From positions 186,001 to 250,000 of the forward strand of contig NZ_BMGR01000001.1 in the NCBI RefSeq assembly GCF_014640295.1: a stretch of 64,000 nt of DNA, in the 5' to 3' direction. Positions 1 to 7,864 of the stretch are shown in pieces; position 1 is the stretch's first letter, and each line of letters starts with the position of its first letter. The position numbers and the translations under genes were made by a program. A model generated the notes under the pieces. That model did no database searches and was not told the origin of the DNA. It was given only the letters and a program-made list of their open reading frames with translations. Origin of the DNA: Paenibacillus abyssi. GTDB taxonomy: Bacteria > Bacillota > Bacilli > Paenibacillales > Paenibacillaceae.

Positions 1-2
1 CA

Positions 3-164
3 CTGGACGGAGCCGCACCGTTTATCGAGCGCGTTGACGTTGAGAAGGCGGAAGAGGTAGCGGAAGAGACCGTAATCGAACCGGTTGTGTCCGTTGAGGT
101 AGCGGAAGAGGTCGTAACCGAGCCAGAACCCGAAGTGAAACCGGAATCACGACGCAAGAAATAA
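3..164 (+). CDS. C-terminal end of a phage structural-region protein (partial)
   Basis: Only the last 53 codons are in the window, in the frame that stops with TAA at 162-164. The visible tail is strongly acidic and of low complexity: an E/V/P-rich stretch in which a unit resembling VEVAEEVV-EP occurs twice, then a basic end (ESRRKK). Nothing in it identifies the family. Its place just before head-tail connector genes suggests a capsid-region protein or a short head accessory protein, but this is inferred from position only. Confidence 0.6.
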   Translation: MDGAAPFIERVDVEKAEEVAEETVIEPVVSVEVAEEVVTEPEPEVKPESRRKK

Positions 165-180
165 TCGGAGGTGACGTCGA

Positions 181-540
181 ATGGCGACGTTAAGCGAACG
201 TTTGACTAAGCGGTTCCGCGGCGTCCCTGGCGTCACGGCTACCGATATCACGGATTGGATCGCGGAAGCCGTAGCTGAGAGCGGATTTGCCGCGGACTCC
301 CCGACGGATGACCGCAATAACGCGCTGCTGTATCTCGCGCTATCAATCGGCTTTTCCGTCATCGCAACGGATGCTGCGCGCTACTTTCGCTACACGGACG
401 CGGAGGAAACGGTCGATAAGACGATGGTCGCCGCACAATACGTAAAGCTTTCCGCACAGGCACGGCGGGATTACGCGAAGGCTTTGCGCGGTGGATACGG
501 AGCGTCGGCGTCCTATAGCGGGCGCGGTGACGGTAGATGA
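181..540 (+). CDS. Putative head-tail connector / head-completion protein
   Basis: A 119-residue protein that starts at ATG after a GGAGGTGA ribosome site and overlaps the next gene by ATGA. It is mostly helical in appearance, with no membrane segment. Size and position, directly before a minor head protein and a head-closure-like gene, fit the small adaptor proteins that close siphovirus heads. I do not recognise a diagnostic motif, so the function is assigned from gene order. Confidence 0.5.
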   Translation: MATLSERLTKRFRGVPGVTATDITDWIAEAVAESGFAADSPTDDRNNALLYLALSIGFSVIATDAARYFRYTDAEETVDKTMVAAQYVKLSAQARRDYAKALRGGYGASASYSGRGDGR

Positions 541-1364
541 CCGAACAGGAACGCAAATTAGCGGCTCTACTCGAAAAGGCTGCGGAGGGCTACGGACGAC
601 TCAACGCGCGGCAACAACGCTTTGCTATCCGTGAAATCGACCGGACGCGCCTCGAACTCATCGAATTGCTCAACGAATACGCGAAAAAGGACGGCACGAT
701 CGGACGCGCGCGTATAAATTCGTTGCTACGCGATCTAGACGTCATCGAGGCGAATATCCGGACGTACGGAACGGCTGCATTAGATTCCGTTATCCGCGAA
801 ACGGCGGCCTACGGGACGGTAGCGGCAGAAGCGGCAATTGTCGGAGCGGTCGGAGGAAGCGCGGCCATCGATATATCGTTTAACCGCATGAACGCGGATG
901 TATTTAACTACGTAATCAATCGTTTTGACACGGACGGACTCGTATTGTCTGATCGTATTTGGCGTTTGGCCGGCGAACAAAGGGACGCACTAAATAACGT
1001 GATTAGGTCCGCTATTATTCGTGGCCAGGACGTCAGAACAACGGTCGCACAGGTCCGCCGTGTCTACGATAACGAGACGTGGAAAATACGGCGGCTTGTC
1101 ATTACGGAAGGAAACGTAGCCTATCGCGTAGCTGATTCGTATTATGCGCGGCGGTCAAACGTGGTAAGCGGCCTCCGCATCCACCGCGGTAAGGCGGACC
1201 GGCCGAATCACCGCTGCTCGATATTGGAGCGCGAAGACTCGTACGGCATGGGCGCGGGCGTGTATCCGGAGTCAGCTACGGAAATCTATAATCCACACGT
1301 AAATTGTACGTCTTATCTAACGTACGTATTGACCGAAGATGCGCAAGCAGAGGAGGTGCGGTAA
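537..1364 (+). CDS. Phage minor head protein (SPP1 gp7 / Mu gpF-like head morphogenesis)
   Basis: A 275-residue protein with a long helical N-terminal half. Its C-terminal region has the pattern of the phage head morphogenesis domain: ITEGNVAYR near residue 185, then a Cys/His segment with HRCSIL near residue 225 and NPHVNC near residue 255. Proteins of this family (SPP1 gp7, Mu gpF) associate with the portal and help head assembly and DNA delivery. The usual neighbour, the portal gene, would lie to the left, outside the window. Start and stop codons overlap those of both neighbours, so translation is probably coupled. Confidence 0.72.
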   Translation: MTEQERKLAALLEKAAEGYGRLNARQQRFAIREIDRTRLELIELLNEYAKKDGTIGRARINSLLRDLDVIEANIRTYGTAALDSVIRETAAYGTVAAEAAIVGAVGGSAAIDISFNRMNADVFNYVINRFDTDGLVLSDRIWRLAGEQRDALNNVIRSAIIRGQDVRTTVAQVRRVYDNETWKIRRLVITEGNVAYRVADSYYARRSNVVSGLRIHRGKADRPNHRCSILEREDSYGMGAGVYPESATEIYNPHVNCTSYLTYVLTEDAQAEEVR

Positions 1365-1735
1365 TGTTAACGGCAGATGACGCGGCGTGGATCGCGTCGA
1401 ATCGGGCGGAGTTATTAGCGGGCCGCACCGAATCAATTACGATATATCATCGGACAGAAGGCGCGGCTGATACGTACACAGGCGAACCTTCCGTAACGGA
1501 AACGGCCGAAACGGTATATGTCGTATGGAAACCGGTAGACGGAGCCGACCGCGATTTATTCGAGGGGATCGAACTGCTAACGGGCGACTTCCGTGTGACG
1601 TTCGGGCCATACGTGACTATTGCGGACGTAAAGCGTATTGTACGCGGCGGCATTGATTACGCGATTATAGCGGTTAAGCCGCGCGGACTTGGCGGCACGA
1701 ACCGTCTGGAATGCATAGTTAGGCGGGTGATATGA
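1364..1735 (+). CDS. Putative head-closure / head-tail joining protein
   Basis: A 123-residue protein. The ATG at 1364 was chosen over an upstream in-frame start because AGGAGGT at 1351-1357 is ideally spaced and the ATG shares its A with the preceding TAA. The sequence is beta-rich and ends with an IVRRVI strand. Size and position between the minor head protein and an HK97 gp10-like protein match head-closure proteins of siphoviruses. The role is inferred. Confidence 0.5.
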   Translation: MLTADDAAWIASNRAELLAGRTESITIYHRTEGAADTYTGEPSVTETAETVYVVWKPVDGADRDLFEGIELLTGDFRVTFGPYVTIADVKRIVRGGIDYAIIAVKPRGLGGTNRLECIVRRVI

Positions 1736-1736
1736 C

Positions 1737-2087
1737 GTGAAGATGCGGACGAAAATTACGGGCTTACGCGAGATGCGCGGTCAGTCGCGCGAGATAAGTA
1801 AAGAGTTCGAGCGGCAGATCGATAATGAAGTCGAGAAAGCGGCGTTACGTGTCGTAAACGGAGCGCGCGAAGAAGCGCCCCGCGATACCGGTCAATTAGC
1901 TAACTCAATCAGCGTGGTCGACGCAGAGACGAAGATGTTCGAACGCACGGTTGGTACGGATTTACCATACGCGGCCATCCAGGAGTTTGAGCACGCAACG
2001 AAACGCGGCTTCTTACGGAAATCCCTTTTTAACGAGCGTACTCAACTCCGTAAAGCGCTCCGCAAACTGCTCGGGAAAGGTGGGTAA
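1737..2087 (+). CDS. HK97 gp10-like head-tail/tail-completion protein
   Basis: A 116-residue basic protein starting at GTG (1737); an ATG at 1743 is the alternative. It has the pattern of the HK97 gp10 family: a helical N-terminus rich in E and R, a central APRDTGQLANSI motif near residue 49 (compare the APVDTG-L-SI motif of the family), and a PYA-IQEFE segment near residue 80. Family members act at the neck or tail completion. Its position just before the tail-terminator-like gene agrees. Confidence 0.7.
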   Translation: MKMRTKITGLREMRGQSREISKEFERQIDNEVEKAALRVVNGAREEAPRDTGQLANSISVVDAETKMFERTVGTDLPYAAIQEFEHATKRGFLRKSLFNERTQLRKALRKLLGKGG

Positions 2088-2092
2088 TCTGC

Positions 2093-2548
2093 GTGCAGCA
2101 CTCGTTAACTTACTCGGTAATAGAACACATCAAAGCGCAGGTACCTAACGTGAGTAATCGCGTTTACTGGTTATACGACGGTGTCACGTTAACGGACAAG
2201 GTGAAGCCGTTTGTTACGGTTGAGCCGACGGTAAATTCGAGCCGGTCGTTACATTTCGGTCGTTTGGATTACGAGGAGACGTACGTATTTACGATCGGCA
2301 TACGAGCAACCAGCGCAAGCGAACTGGCGCGTCTCGGTGATATCGTTCGTACTGCGTTAAGGCAACCGAATATAACACTTTATGATACGCAGAGTTCCGT
2401 TCCGACGGTGCTCGGCGTTTTTTATTGTTCCGTTGGAGGCACGATTCCGATGCCGGCTGAGAACGTGAGCGATGAAACAAGCAAACACCGCTGCTACATG
2501 GACGTCGAGGTAACGATTTATCGACGTAATGGTAGCAGTCTAATATAA
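2093..2548 (+). CDS. Putative tail completion / tail terminator protein
   Basis: A 151-residue protein starting at GTG (2093) after AAAGGTGGG. It has a beta-alpha layout typical of small tail terminator proteins: an N-terminal helix, a central TVEPTV strand and a later ELARLGDIVRTAL helix. No motif is decisive. It lies directly before the tail tube gene, the usual place of the tail terminator in siphoviruses. Confidence 0.5.
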   Translation: MQHSLTYSVIEHIKAQVPNVSNRVYWLYDGVTLTDKVKPFVTVEPTVNSSRSLHFGRLDYEETYVFTIGIRATSASELARLGDIVRTALRQPNITLYDTQSSVPTVLGVFYCSVGGTIPMPAENVSDETSKHRCYMDVEVTIYRRNGSSLI

Positions 2549-2562
2549 GGGGGAACGGATAA

Positions 2563-2952
2563 ATGGCAATCGCGGGTTTTAACGGTAGCGTGAAAATTGG
2601 AGCGGCAACAACTGTGTCCGATATCGAAAACTGGTCGCTAGATATCGAAGCGGAAACGCTCGAAAGTAATCCATTCGACGGTAACGGATGGCGATCGGCT
2701 GTAGCAGGTATTAAAGGTTGGTCGGGATCGTTCGAGGGTACGTGGAAAGTTTCGGCGGACACAACCGGTCAGAAAGCGCTGCAAGACGCACTCCTAGCGG
2801 GTACCACACTGGAATTGCGCTTCTATACGAATGTGACGAATTATTACTCCGGCACGGCGTACCTTACATCGATGAACGTAGAGACTCCGGCCGATGATCT
2901 CGTACGGATTACGTTCGACTTCCAAGGTACGGGCGCGCTGGCGTACACATAA
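2563..2952 (+). CDS. Phage major tail tube protein, short paralogue
   Basis: A 129-residue beta-rich protein with a strong ribosome site (AAGGGGG). It is a paralogue of the gene at 3103-3729: both contain NWSLDIE, then GIKGWSGSFE, then a C-terminal DFQGTG. These positions fit tail tube subunits, which stack as rings around the tape measure protein and form the DNA channel. A transcription terminator-like hairpin follows at 3015-3049, inside the next small gene, which could raise expression of this gene relative to those downstream. Confidence 0.7.
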   Translation: MAIAGFNGSVKIGAATTVSDIENWSLDIEAETLESNPFDGNGWRSAVAGIKGWSGSFEGTWKVSADTTGQKALQDALLAGTTLELRFYTNVTNYYSGTAYLTSMNVETPADDLVRITFDFQGTGALAYT

Positions 2953-2971
2953 TAGCGGGCGGTGATATACG

Positions 2972-3166
2972 TTGAAAATAATGCAGTATGTAGGCAAAGA
3001 GCCATATACGGACGAGAGGATGCGGTTTGTTGCGCATCCTCTTTCTTTTGTTGAATTTACGCCAGAAGAGGCGGATTTCCGGTTAGAAAAGGAGGGTGAC
3101 GTATGGCAATTAGCGGATATGTTGGGGCCGTCTATAAAACGAGCGGACCGGCAACAGCGTTCGTAA
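2972..3166 (+). CDS. Small phage protein between the two tail tube genes
   Basis: A 64-residue product starting at TTG (2972) after GGCGGTGA, or at ATG 2981. It begins MKIMQYVGKEPYTDE and contains a VEFTPEEADFRLEK segment, which resembles short YqbF-like domains found near phage head and tail genes. It overlaps the start of the second tail tube gene by 64 nt. Its codons also form a 10-bp inverted repeat that looks like a terminator (3015-3049). No function can be given. Confidence 0.5.
   Translation: MKIMQYVGKEPYTDERMRFVAHPLSFVEFTPEEADFRLEKEGDVWQLADMLGPSIKRADRQQRS
3015..3049 (+). terminator. Terminator-like hairpin inside a small ORF
   Basis: A perfect 10-bp stem (AGAGGATGCG at 3015-3024 with CGCATCCTCT at 3033-3042), an 8-nt loop, then TTCTTTTG. 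It lies about 65 nt after the first tail tube stop codon, within the reading frame of the 64-residue gene. It should act as a partial intrinsic terminator between the two tail tube genes. Confidence 0.65.
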
Positions 3167-3729
3167 ACCAGTCGATGACAAATAGCGGGAACAATCTACG
3201 TTATTTCATTACGAACGCAACGATGCGGTATTGGGATAAGACGGCTCCGATCACGGTGCAGCGGTCCACTGACGCGGGCACAACGTGGGTGACCGTTACC
3301 ACCGGCTTTGTTATTGAGTATGCAGGCGGGCACGTTGTATTTGCGATCAATCAAGGAACAGCGATTTTTCGCGTCTCAGGGTCGTACCTGACCCCGTCGC
3401 AAGTGGCCGGCGGATACAACTGGTCACTCGACATAGAACCGGAGTTATTGGAGTGTACGGAGTATGATGCGGGCGGTTACCGTAAATTTGTACCAGGCAT
3501 AAAAGGGTGGTCCGGTTCGTTCGAGATGTATTGGAATAACGGAGACAATCTCGCGGAGATAGGAAAAGACGCTATCCTGGTCCTTTACGTTGACAGCGGT
3601 ACGGGAAAGAATCGGTACGAAGGATACGGTACGATCACAAGCGAGAGCATTGAAACGGCAGCGGACGGACTCGTACAGGAAACACTCGACTTCCAAGGTA
3701 CGGGCAAAATTTTCTACAGGGAAGGTTGA
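3103..3729 (+). CDS. Phage tail tube protein, long paralogue
   Basis: A 208-residue protein starting at ATG after AAGGAGGGTGA. Its C-terminal part from about residue 105 aligns with the short tail tube protein at 2563-2952 (NWSLDIE, GIKGWSGSFE and DFQGTG in the same order). The N-terminal 100 residues are extra, with a beta-sandwich-like MRYWDKTAPITVQRS segment. It may be a minor or decorated tube subunit, or a distinct ring at one tail end. The pair looks like an old tandem duplication followed by insertion of a domain. Confidence 0.65.
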   Translation: MAISGYVGAVYKTSGPATAFVNQSMTNSGNNLRYFITNATMRYWDKTAPITVQRSTDAGTTWVTVTTGFVIEYAGGHVVFAINQGTAIFRVSGSYLTPSQVAGGYNWSLDIEPELLECTEYDAGGYRKFVPGIKGWSGSFEMYWNNGDNLAEIGKDAILVLYVDSGTGKNRYEGYGTITSESIETAADGLVQETLDFQGTGKIFYREG

Positions 3730-3736
3730 TAAATAG

Positions 3737-4063
3737 ATGCGTACAAAAACGGTAACACTCAACGGCAAGCAAGTAGTCGTAAAGGAGCAGAAGGTAAAAA
3801 CACTCCGCGAGGACGTCGCACCGAAGTTATTCGGTATTTTAGAAGGTGCGGAAGATATCGAAATGAAAGATATCGTACCTCACCTCGAACAACGGATCGC
3901 GGAGTTTTTCCCGGAACTATCCGAAGCTGACCTCGACGAAGCTTACCCGTCAGAGATCGAAGCGCTTATTGAAGCGTACATTGACGTGAATTTTGGCGGT
4001 TTAAAAAAAGTAATGAAGCCATTGCTATCCTTTCTGCAAAAGGGCACGTCCACGCCGCGATAA
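3737..4063 (+). CDS. Tail assembly chaperone, gpG-like (zero-frame product)
   Basis: A 108-residue acidic protein after a weak ribosome site. It lies between the tail tube and tape measure genes, the position of lambda G. Near its 3' end, at 4000-4009, is a slippery run T-TTA-AAA-AAA. The -1 frame from this run stays open to 4380, giving the longer gpGT-like product. Such chaperones coat the tape measure protein while the tube assembles. No significant similarity can be claimed from sight, but position, size and frameshift together are characteristic. Confidence 0.75.
   Translation: MRTKTVTLNGKQVVVKEQKVKTLREDVAPKLFGILEGAEDIEMKDIVPHLEQRIAEFFPELSEADLDEAYPSEIEALIEAYIDVNFGGLKKVMKPLLSFLQKGTSTPR
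4000..4009 (+). promoter_or_regulatory. Programmed -1 frameshift site (slippery heptamers)
   Basis: Two overlapping X-XXY-YYZ heptamers in the correct phase: T TTA AAA (4000-4006) and A AAA AAA (4003-4009). Slipping back one base here moves the ribosome into the frame that ends at 4380. That frame has no stop between 4006 and 4380. Confidence 0.8.
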
Positions 4064-4380
4064 AACTAAGTCGCGCCTTCGGCTGGCCGCCTAGTGAGTG
4101 GGCCGACTTCACGTTATCACAACTGTACGAAGCATTAGAAATCGCAGAGATGACGCAAGATGATGATGATTACGTGGAGTGGAGCCGCCATGCGATGGTC
4201 GCCGCTACGGTCGCTAGTTCCGGCGGAAGCAAAAAGAAGTACAAACCGGAGGATTTCATCGGGAAGCCGCCATGGAAAAAACGGGAGGACGATCGGAAAC
4301 GGAAAGAAGCGGCGGCCAACGCGGAGATAAGCAAATTGAAGGAAATCGCTGCTAGAAAAGGCATCGATGTGACCTTTTGA
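4006..4380 (+). CDS. Tail assembly chaperone, gpT-like -1 frame extension
   Basis: This is the downstream half of the G/GT pair, read in the -1 frame after the slip at 4000-4009. It adds about 125 residues. These include FGWPPSEWADFTLSQLYEAL, similar in style to the T domains of other phages, then a charged lysine-rich tail. An internal ATG at 4150 has no convincing ribosome site, so a separate gene is less likely. The fusion (3737-4380) would be about 214 residues and should be the minor product. Confidence 0.75.
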   Translation, partial: KSNEAIAILSAKGHVHAAIKLSRAFGWPPSEWADFTLSQLYEALEIAEMTQDDDDYVEWSRHAMVAATVASSGGSKKKYKPEDFIGKPPWKKREDDRKRKEAAANAEISKLKEIAARKGIDVTF

Positions 4381-4397
4381 AGAAAGGAGGGGCTTAA

Positions 4398-7300
4398 TTG
4401 AAACTCGGAGAAATTCTCGTGAAAATAGGCGTAGACGCCAGCGATGTTAAGGCGGGATTTAACGAAGGTGAGCGCGCTGCCGATCGGTTTAGTCGCTCCG
4501 TACAGCGTTCGATGAAAGACGCAGCCAGTTCGATGAAGGACTTCGGCGCAAAGATGATGCTGTTCGTAACCACGCCATTGGCGTTGGTAGGGCGTAGTTT
4601 CACACAATTCGCGATGGCTGCGGAAGAGTCGGAAGCTACGTTTAAGCAGGTCATGGGTAGCATGGAATCTGACGCACGCAGATGGTCGGAACAACTCGGT
4701 AAAGCGTTTAATGTAAACGATATCGCAATGCGCAAAAATATGACGACACTCTACTCGATGACGAAATCGATGGGCTTACCGGAAAAATCCGCCTACAACT
4801 TATCGAAGGGAATCACGCAATTAACGTACGACCTCGCATCATTCCGCGATCTCGATTTTGAAACCGCGTTTTATAAACTCAGGTCTGGTTTGACGGGCGA
4901 GACGGAGCCGCTAAAAGAGGTCGGTATCCTCGTATCAGATAATATCATCACGGAAGCGGCCTATCGGAACGGCATCGCTAAGACGGGCGCGAAATTAACG
5001 GAACAGCAGAAGGTGCTTGCGCGATACGCCGCGATCATGGAACAGACGAAGGAAGCGCAAGGGCAATGGATTCGCGAGATGGATAACGCGGCGTCTAAAG
5101 CGAAGCAAGCGCGTGACCAGTACAACAAGATGGCGGCGATTGTCGGTACGAAGTTGCTACCTATAGTTACGAAGATGTTGACGATTATTAACCGGTTATT
5201 GTTATGGTTCCAGAAGTTGCCCGACGGAATCCAGACGTCCATTCTCGTATTGGGCGCATTCGCGGCATTGCTCGGCCCAGTTATATTCGGACTCGGTGCG
5301 TTGTTAACTGTGTTACCCGCGGTGACGGCCGGCTTTGCGACGTTTTTTGGCGTATTTAAAGGCGCGAAGATGTTGCAGATAGCGGGCGGCGCTGTCGGAT
5401 TCCTCGGACGCGCGGTTGGGTTTCTCGGTCGAGCGCTTGCGTTTACACCTTGGGGGCGCGCTATATCGATAATCGTATCCGGACTCGGACTCCTGTACGG
5501 ATCTTCCGAAAAGGCACGCACAGCCGTCGAGCGTTTAATTGACCGGCTATTGCGCTTATTTGGCGTGCAAAAAGAACTGCCGGGCGCGGCCGCGGTCGAA
5601 TCGGTGAGTACGGGATATGACGATTTCACTTCCGGCATTACCGAGGGCATGGGCGATGTTGAGGACGCTACGGACAGCGCGGGAAAAGCCGCGAAAAAGT
5701 TCCTCGCCGCGTTTGACGAGGTTTATGATATACCGGATCAAGACGGAGGGGCGGGTTCGCTTCTTGACGATCTAGCGGGAGCCATGAACGGTGCGGCACC
5801 CGGGATAGGTAGCGGTGTCACTACGCTCGGCGGGACGGACCTGTTCGGCGGCACAGAATTACAGGTTCCGGGCATCGTGTTCGAGCCACCTACGCCACCA
5901 GACGCGGGAGCCGGCGCAGTCGCAACTGCCTGGAACGCGACAATGAACGAGCTCATCGCGTCGATGCCGCTCAAGTATCGCGAAGTGTGGTCGAATCTAC
6001 TCGTAGAAGCGGAAACTGGTGCGCTTACGCAGGCGGGCGTACTTACCGGATTAAGGGCCGGATTCGAAACGGAGATGGGAACGCTCGGCACGAACGTAAA
6101 TACCGGGTGGACTACGTTTTGGGAGAACATGGGTCTGACGACGATGACGGGCCGGACCGCTCAAGAGCTAGAAACGGCGGGTATGCGCGGCGCAGTTGAA
6201 GGCAGCCTGACCGGACTCGCGACTAACGCCGGCGTTATTTGGTCGACGATGTGGGCCTCGCTGTTCAATACGTCCTTACTATATAAACCGCTTGAACAGA
6301 CGAATTGGGACGGCCTGCGTGCGGGTATAACCGAAACGGCTAACGGGTTGGCGACGGATAATAAGCTTACGTGGTCGACAATGTGGGCGGGAATGCTTAC
6401 GACAGACGCCGCGATGGCACTGATGCTTCAAACGGCATGGATCGCTATGCGCACTAACCTGTCGACAGAAACTAACGGATTGGCTTCGTATGTGTTGACG
6501 AAGTGGAATACGATGTGGTCGAACGTATTAACGAAGACGATCGAAACCGTTCCGACTCTCGTTTCATCGTTCTTGACGCTCGGATTGGGCGTATCCCTGG
6601 CGATCCAAACCGCGGAGCAAACGGTATCCCTCGCGTGGCAATCGATGCTTAGTTCGATGCAAAACAACCTTAACGCATACCGTCCGTACCTCGAGTACGG
6701 CATATCGCTAATCGTTGCGTCGTTGAGCGGACTCGGTAGTGCGGTCGATGGTGCGAAGTCGGCGTGGAGTAGCGCATGGCAGGGGATTTACGACGCCGTA
6801 AACGCGAAAACAGCGCCGGTACTTAGTCTGATCGAGAGCGTGCGGTCGGCATACGCTACTTTAATGGCTACGCTAGGTCAGCCGATATCAATACCAAAGA
6901 TCGAAATGCCGAAGATTGAAATGCCTGCGGCCCTCACGTCATTCCTTGAAGGCGCTGGAGGATTATTCGGAAATCCCGGAAACCTTATGGCGCAATGGGG
7001 CGACCTGATCGCGAGTGAGGCGAGTAAACCGGAGAACCAAGCGGCATTAGGAGCCTTAGGCGTTTTAGTTCCGGCGGGCAAGGCAGGTCAAGCAGCCGCA
7101 ACCGGAGGGAAAGCAGCTCTTGAGATGATTAAATCGTGGGTTGATGATCTTCTGGCCGGTGGACTCAAAGGTATTCCCGGATTCGCCAACGGAGGTATCA
7201 TCGGATCGGATAGTATTATTCGCGCCGGCGAAGGTAATAAGCGCGAGGCCATTATCCCGTTAGAGAATACCGGTGCTATGCGTCCATTTGCGGAAGCGGT

Positions 7301-7454
7301 AGCACATGAAATGGGCGGAATGGGCGGCGGTGGATTAGGAGGGGACAGACGTCCGATTTACGTACACACACTAATCGCGGACGATCGCGGTCTTAAAGAG
7401 TTGGAGCGCCGTATGCGGATCATACGGATTAATGAAGACGGGCGAGGTGAATAG
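4398..7454 (+). CDS. Tape measure protein
   Basis: A 1018-residue protein starting at TTG after AAAGGAGGGG. It sets tail length and threads the tail tube. It has an N-terminal helical part, two hydrophobic segments around residues 277-320 (ILVLGAFAALLGPVIFGLG), then a Gly/Ala-rich stretch. The middle carries at least four 44-residue repeats, with units beginning near nucleotides 6081, 6213, 6345 and 6477, each with a W-x3-W motif such as WSTMW; weaker units follow at about 6609 and 6738. The C-terminus has the NGGIIGSDSIIRAGE and EAIIPLEN segments typical of Gram-positive tape measure proteins. Confidence 0.92.
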   Translation: MKLGEILVKIGVDASDVKAGFNEGERAADRFSRSVQRSMKDAASSMKDFGAKMMLFVTTPLALVGRSFTQFAMAAEESEATFKQVMGSMESDARRWSEQLGKAFNVNDIAMRKNMTTLYSMTKSMGLPEKSAYNLSKGITQLTYDLASFRDLDFETAFYKLRSGLTGETEPLKEVGILVSDNIITEAAYRNGIAKTGAKLTEQQKVLARYAAIMEQTKEAQGQWIREMDNAASKAKQARDQYNKMAAIVGTKLLPIVTKMLTIINRLLLWFQKLPDGIQTSILVLGAFAALLGPVIFGLGALLTVLPAVTAGFATFFGVFKGAKMLQIAGGAVGFLGRAVGFLGRALAFTPWGRAISIIVSGLGLLYGSSEKARTAVERLIDRLLRLFGVQKELPGAAAVESVSTGYDDFTSGITEGMGDVEDATDSAGKAAKKFLAAFDEVYDIPDQDGGAGSLLDDLAGAMNGAAPGIGSGVTTLGGTDLFGGTELQVPGIVFEPPTPPDAGAGAVATAWNATMNELIASMPLKYREVWSNLLVEAETGALTQAGVLTGLRAGFETEMGTLGTNVNTGWTTFWENMGLTTMTGRTAQELETAGMRGAVEGSLTGLATNAGVIWSTMWASLFNTSLLYKPLEQTNWDGLRAGITETANGLATDNKLTWSTMWAGMLTTDAAMALMLQTAWIAMRTNLSTETNGLASYVLTKWNTMWSNVLTKTIETVPTLVSSFLTLGLGVSLAIQTAEQTVSLAWQSMLSSMQNNLNAYRPYLEYGISLIVASLSGLGSAVDGAKSAWSSAWQGIYDAVNAKTAPVLSLIESVRSAYATLMATLGQPISIPKIEMPKIEMPAALTSFLEGAGGLFGNPGNLMAQWGDLIASEASKPENQAALGALGVLVPAGKAGQAAATGGKAALEMIKSWVDDLLAGGLKGIPGFANGGIIGSDSIIRAGEGNKREAIIPLENTGAMRPFAEAVAHEMGGMGGGGLGGDRRPIYVHTLIADDRGLKELERRMRIIRINEDGRGE

Positions 7455-7456
7455 CG

Positions 7457-7798
7457 GTGAGCCTAACGATAAATGGTACGCCGATTAAAACGCCGGACCA
7501 CTTCAGCATTGAACGGTACAACTTGACGAAGGCCGGCCGCCTTGCTTCCGGTAAGATGACGCTAGAACTGATCGCTAAGAAACGGAAGTTCCAGCTCGAA
7601 TATAACATCTTGTCCGGCAGCGAGTTAAATAATATACTAAGTCTAATCGACTCAAGTAGTATGTTCTTTACGTTAGGATACACAGAGAATAGCGTCGCTA
7701 AAACAGCGGTTTGTTATGCTGGGGCTATTCCGTCGACGCTGTATCGTTCGGATGTATGGCAATGGACGGACGTAACATTTTCTCTAATTGAGCAATAA
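7457..7798 (+). CDS. Small tail protein following the tape measure gene
   Basis: A 113-residue protein starting at GTG, 2 nt after the tape measure stop codon. It is beta-rich, with a central LEYNILSGSELNNIL helix. It sits where distal-tail or baseplate-hub adaptor genes usually lie, but it is shorter than Dit proteins. The role is inferred from order. Confidence 0.5.
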   Translation: MSLTINGTPIKTPDHFSIERYNLTKAGRLASGKMTLELIAKKRKFQLEYNILSGSELNNILSLIDSSSMFFTLGYTENSVAKTAVCYAGAIPSTLYRSDVWQWTDVTFSLIEQ

Positions 7799-7864
7799 AA
7801 AAGAGGAAATATCTCGCATCCTACGTATAAGTTAATATATAGGCTTAGCGAAGGTGGGGATCAC

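Noticed and set aside
4961-5650. 229-residue minus-strand frame inside the tape measure gene
   Set aside because: It is antiparallel to a strongly supported coding sequence, low in complexity (S, P, N rich) and has no ribosome site. It results from the skewed codon use of the phage gene.
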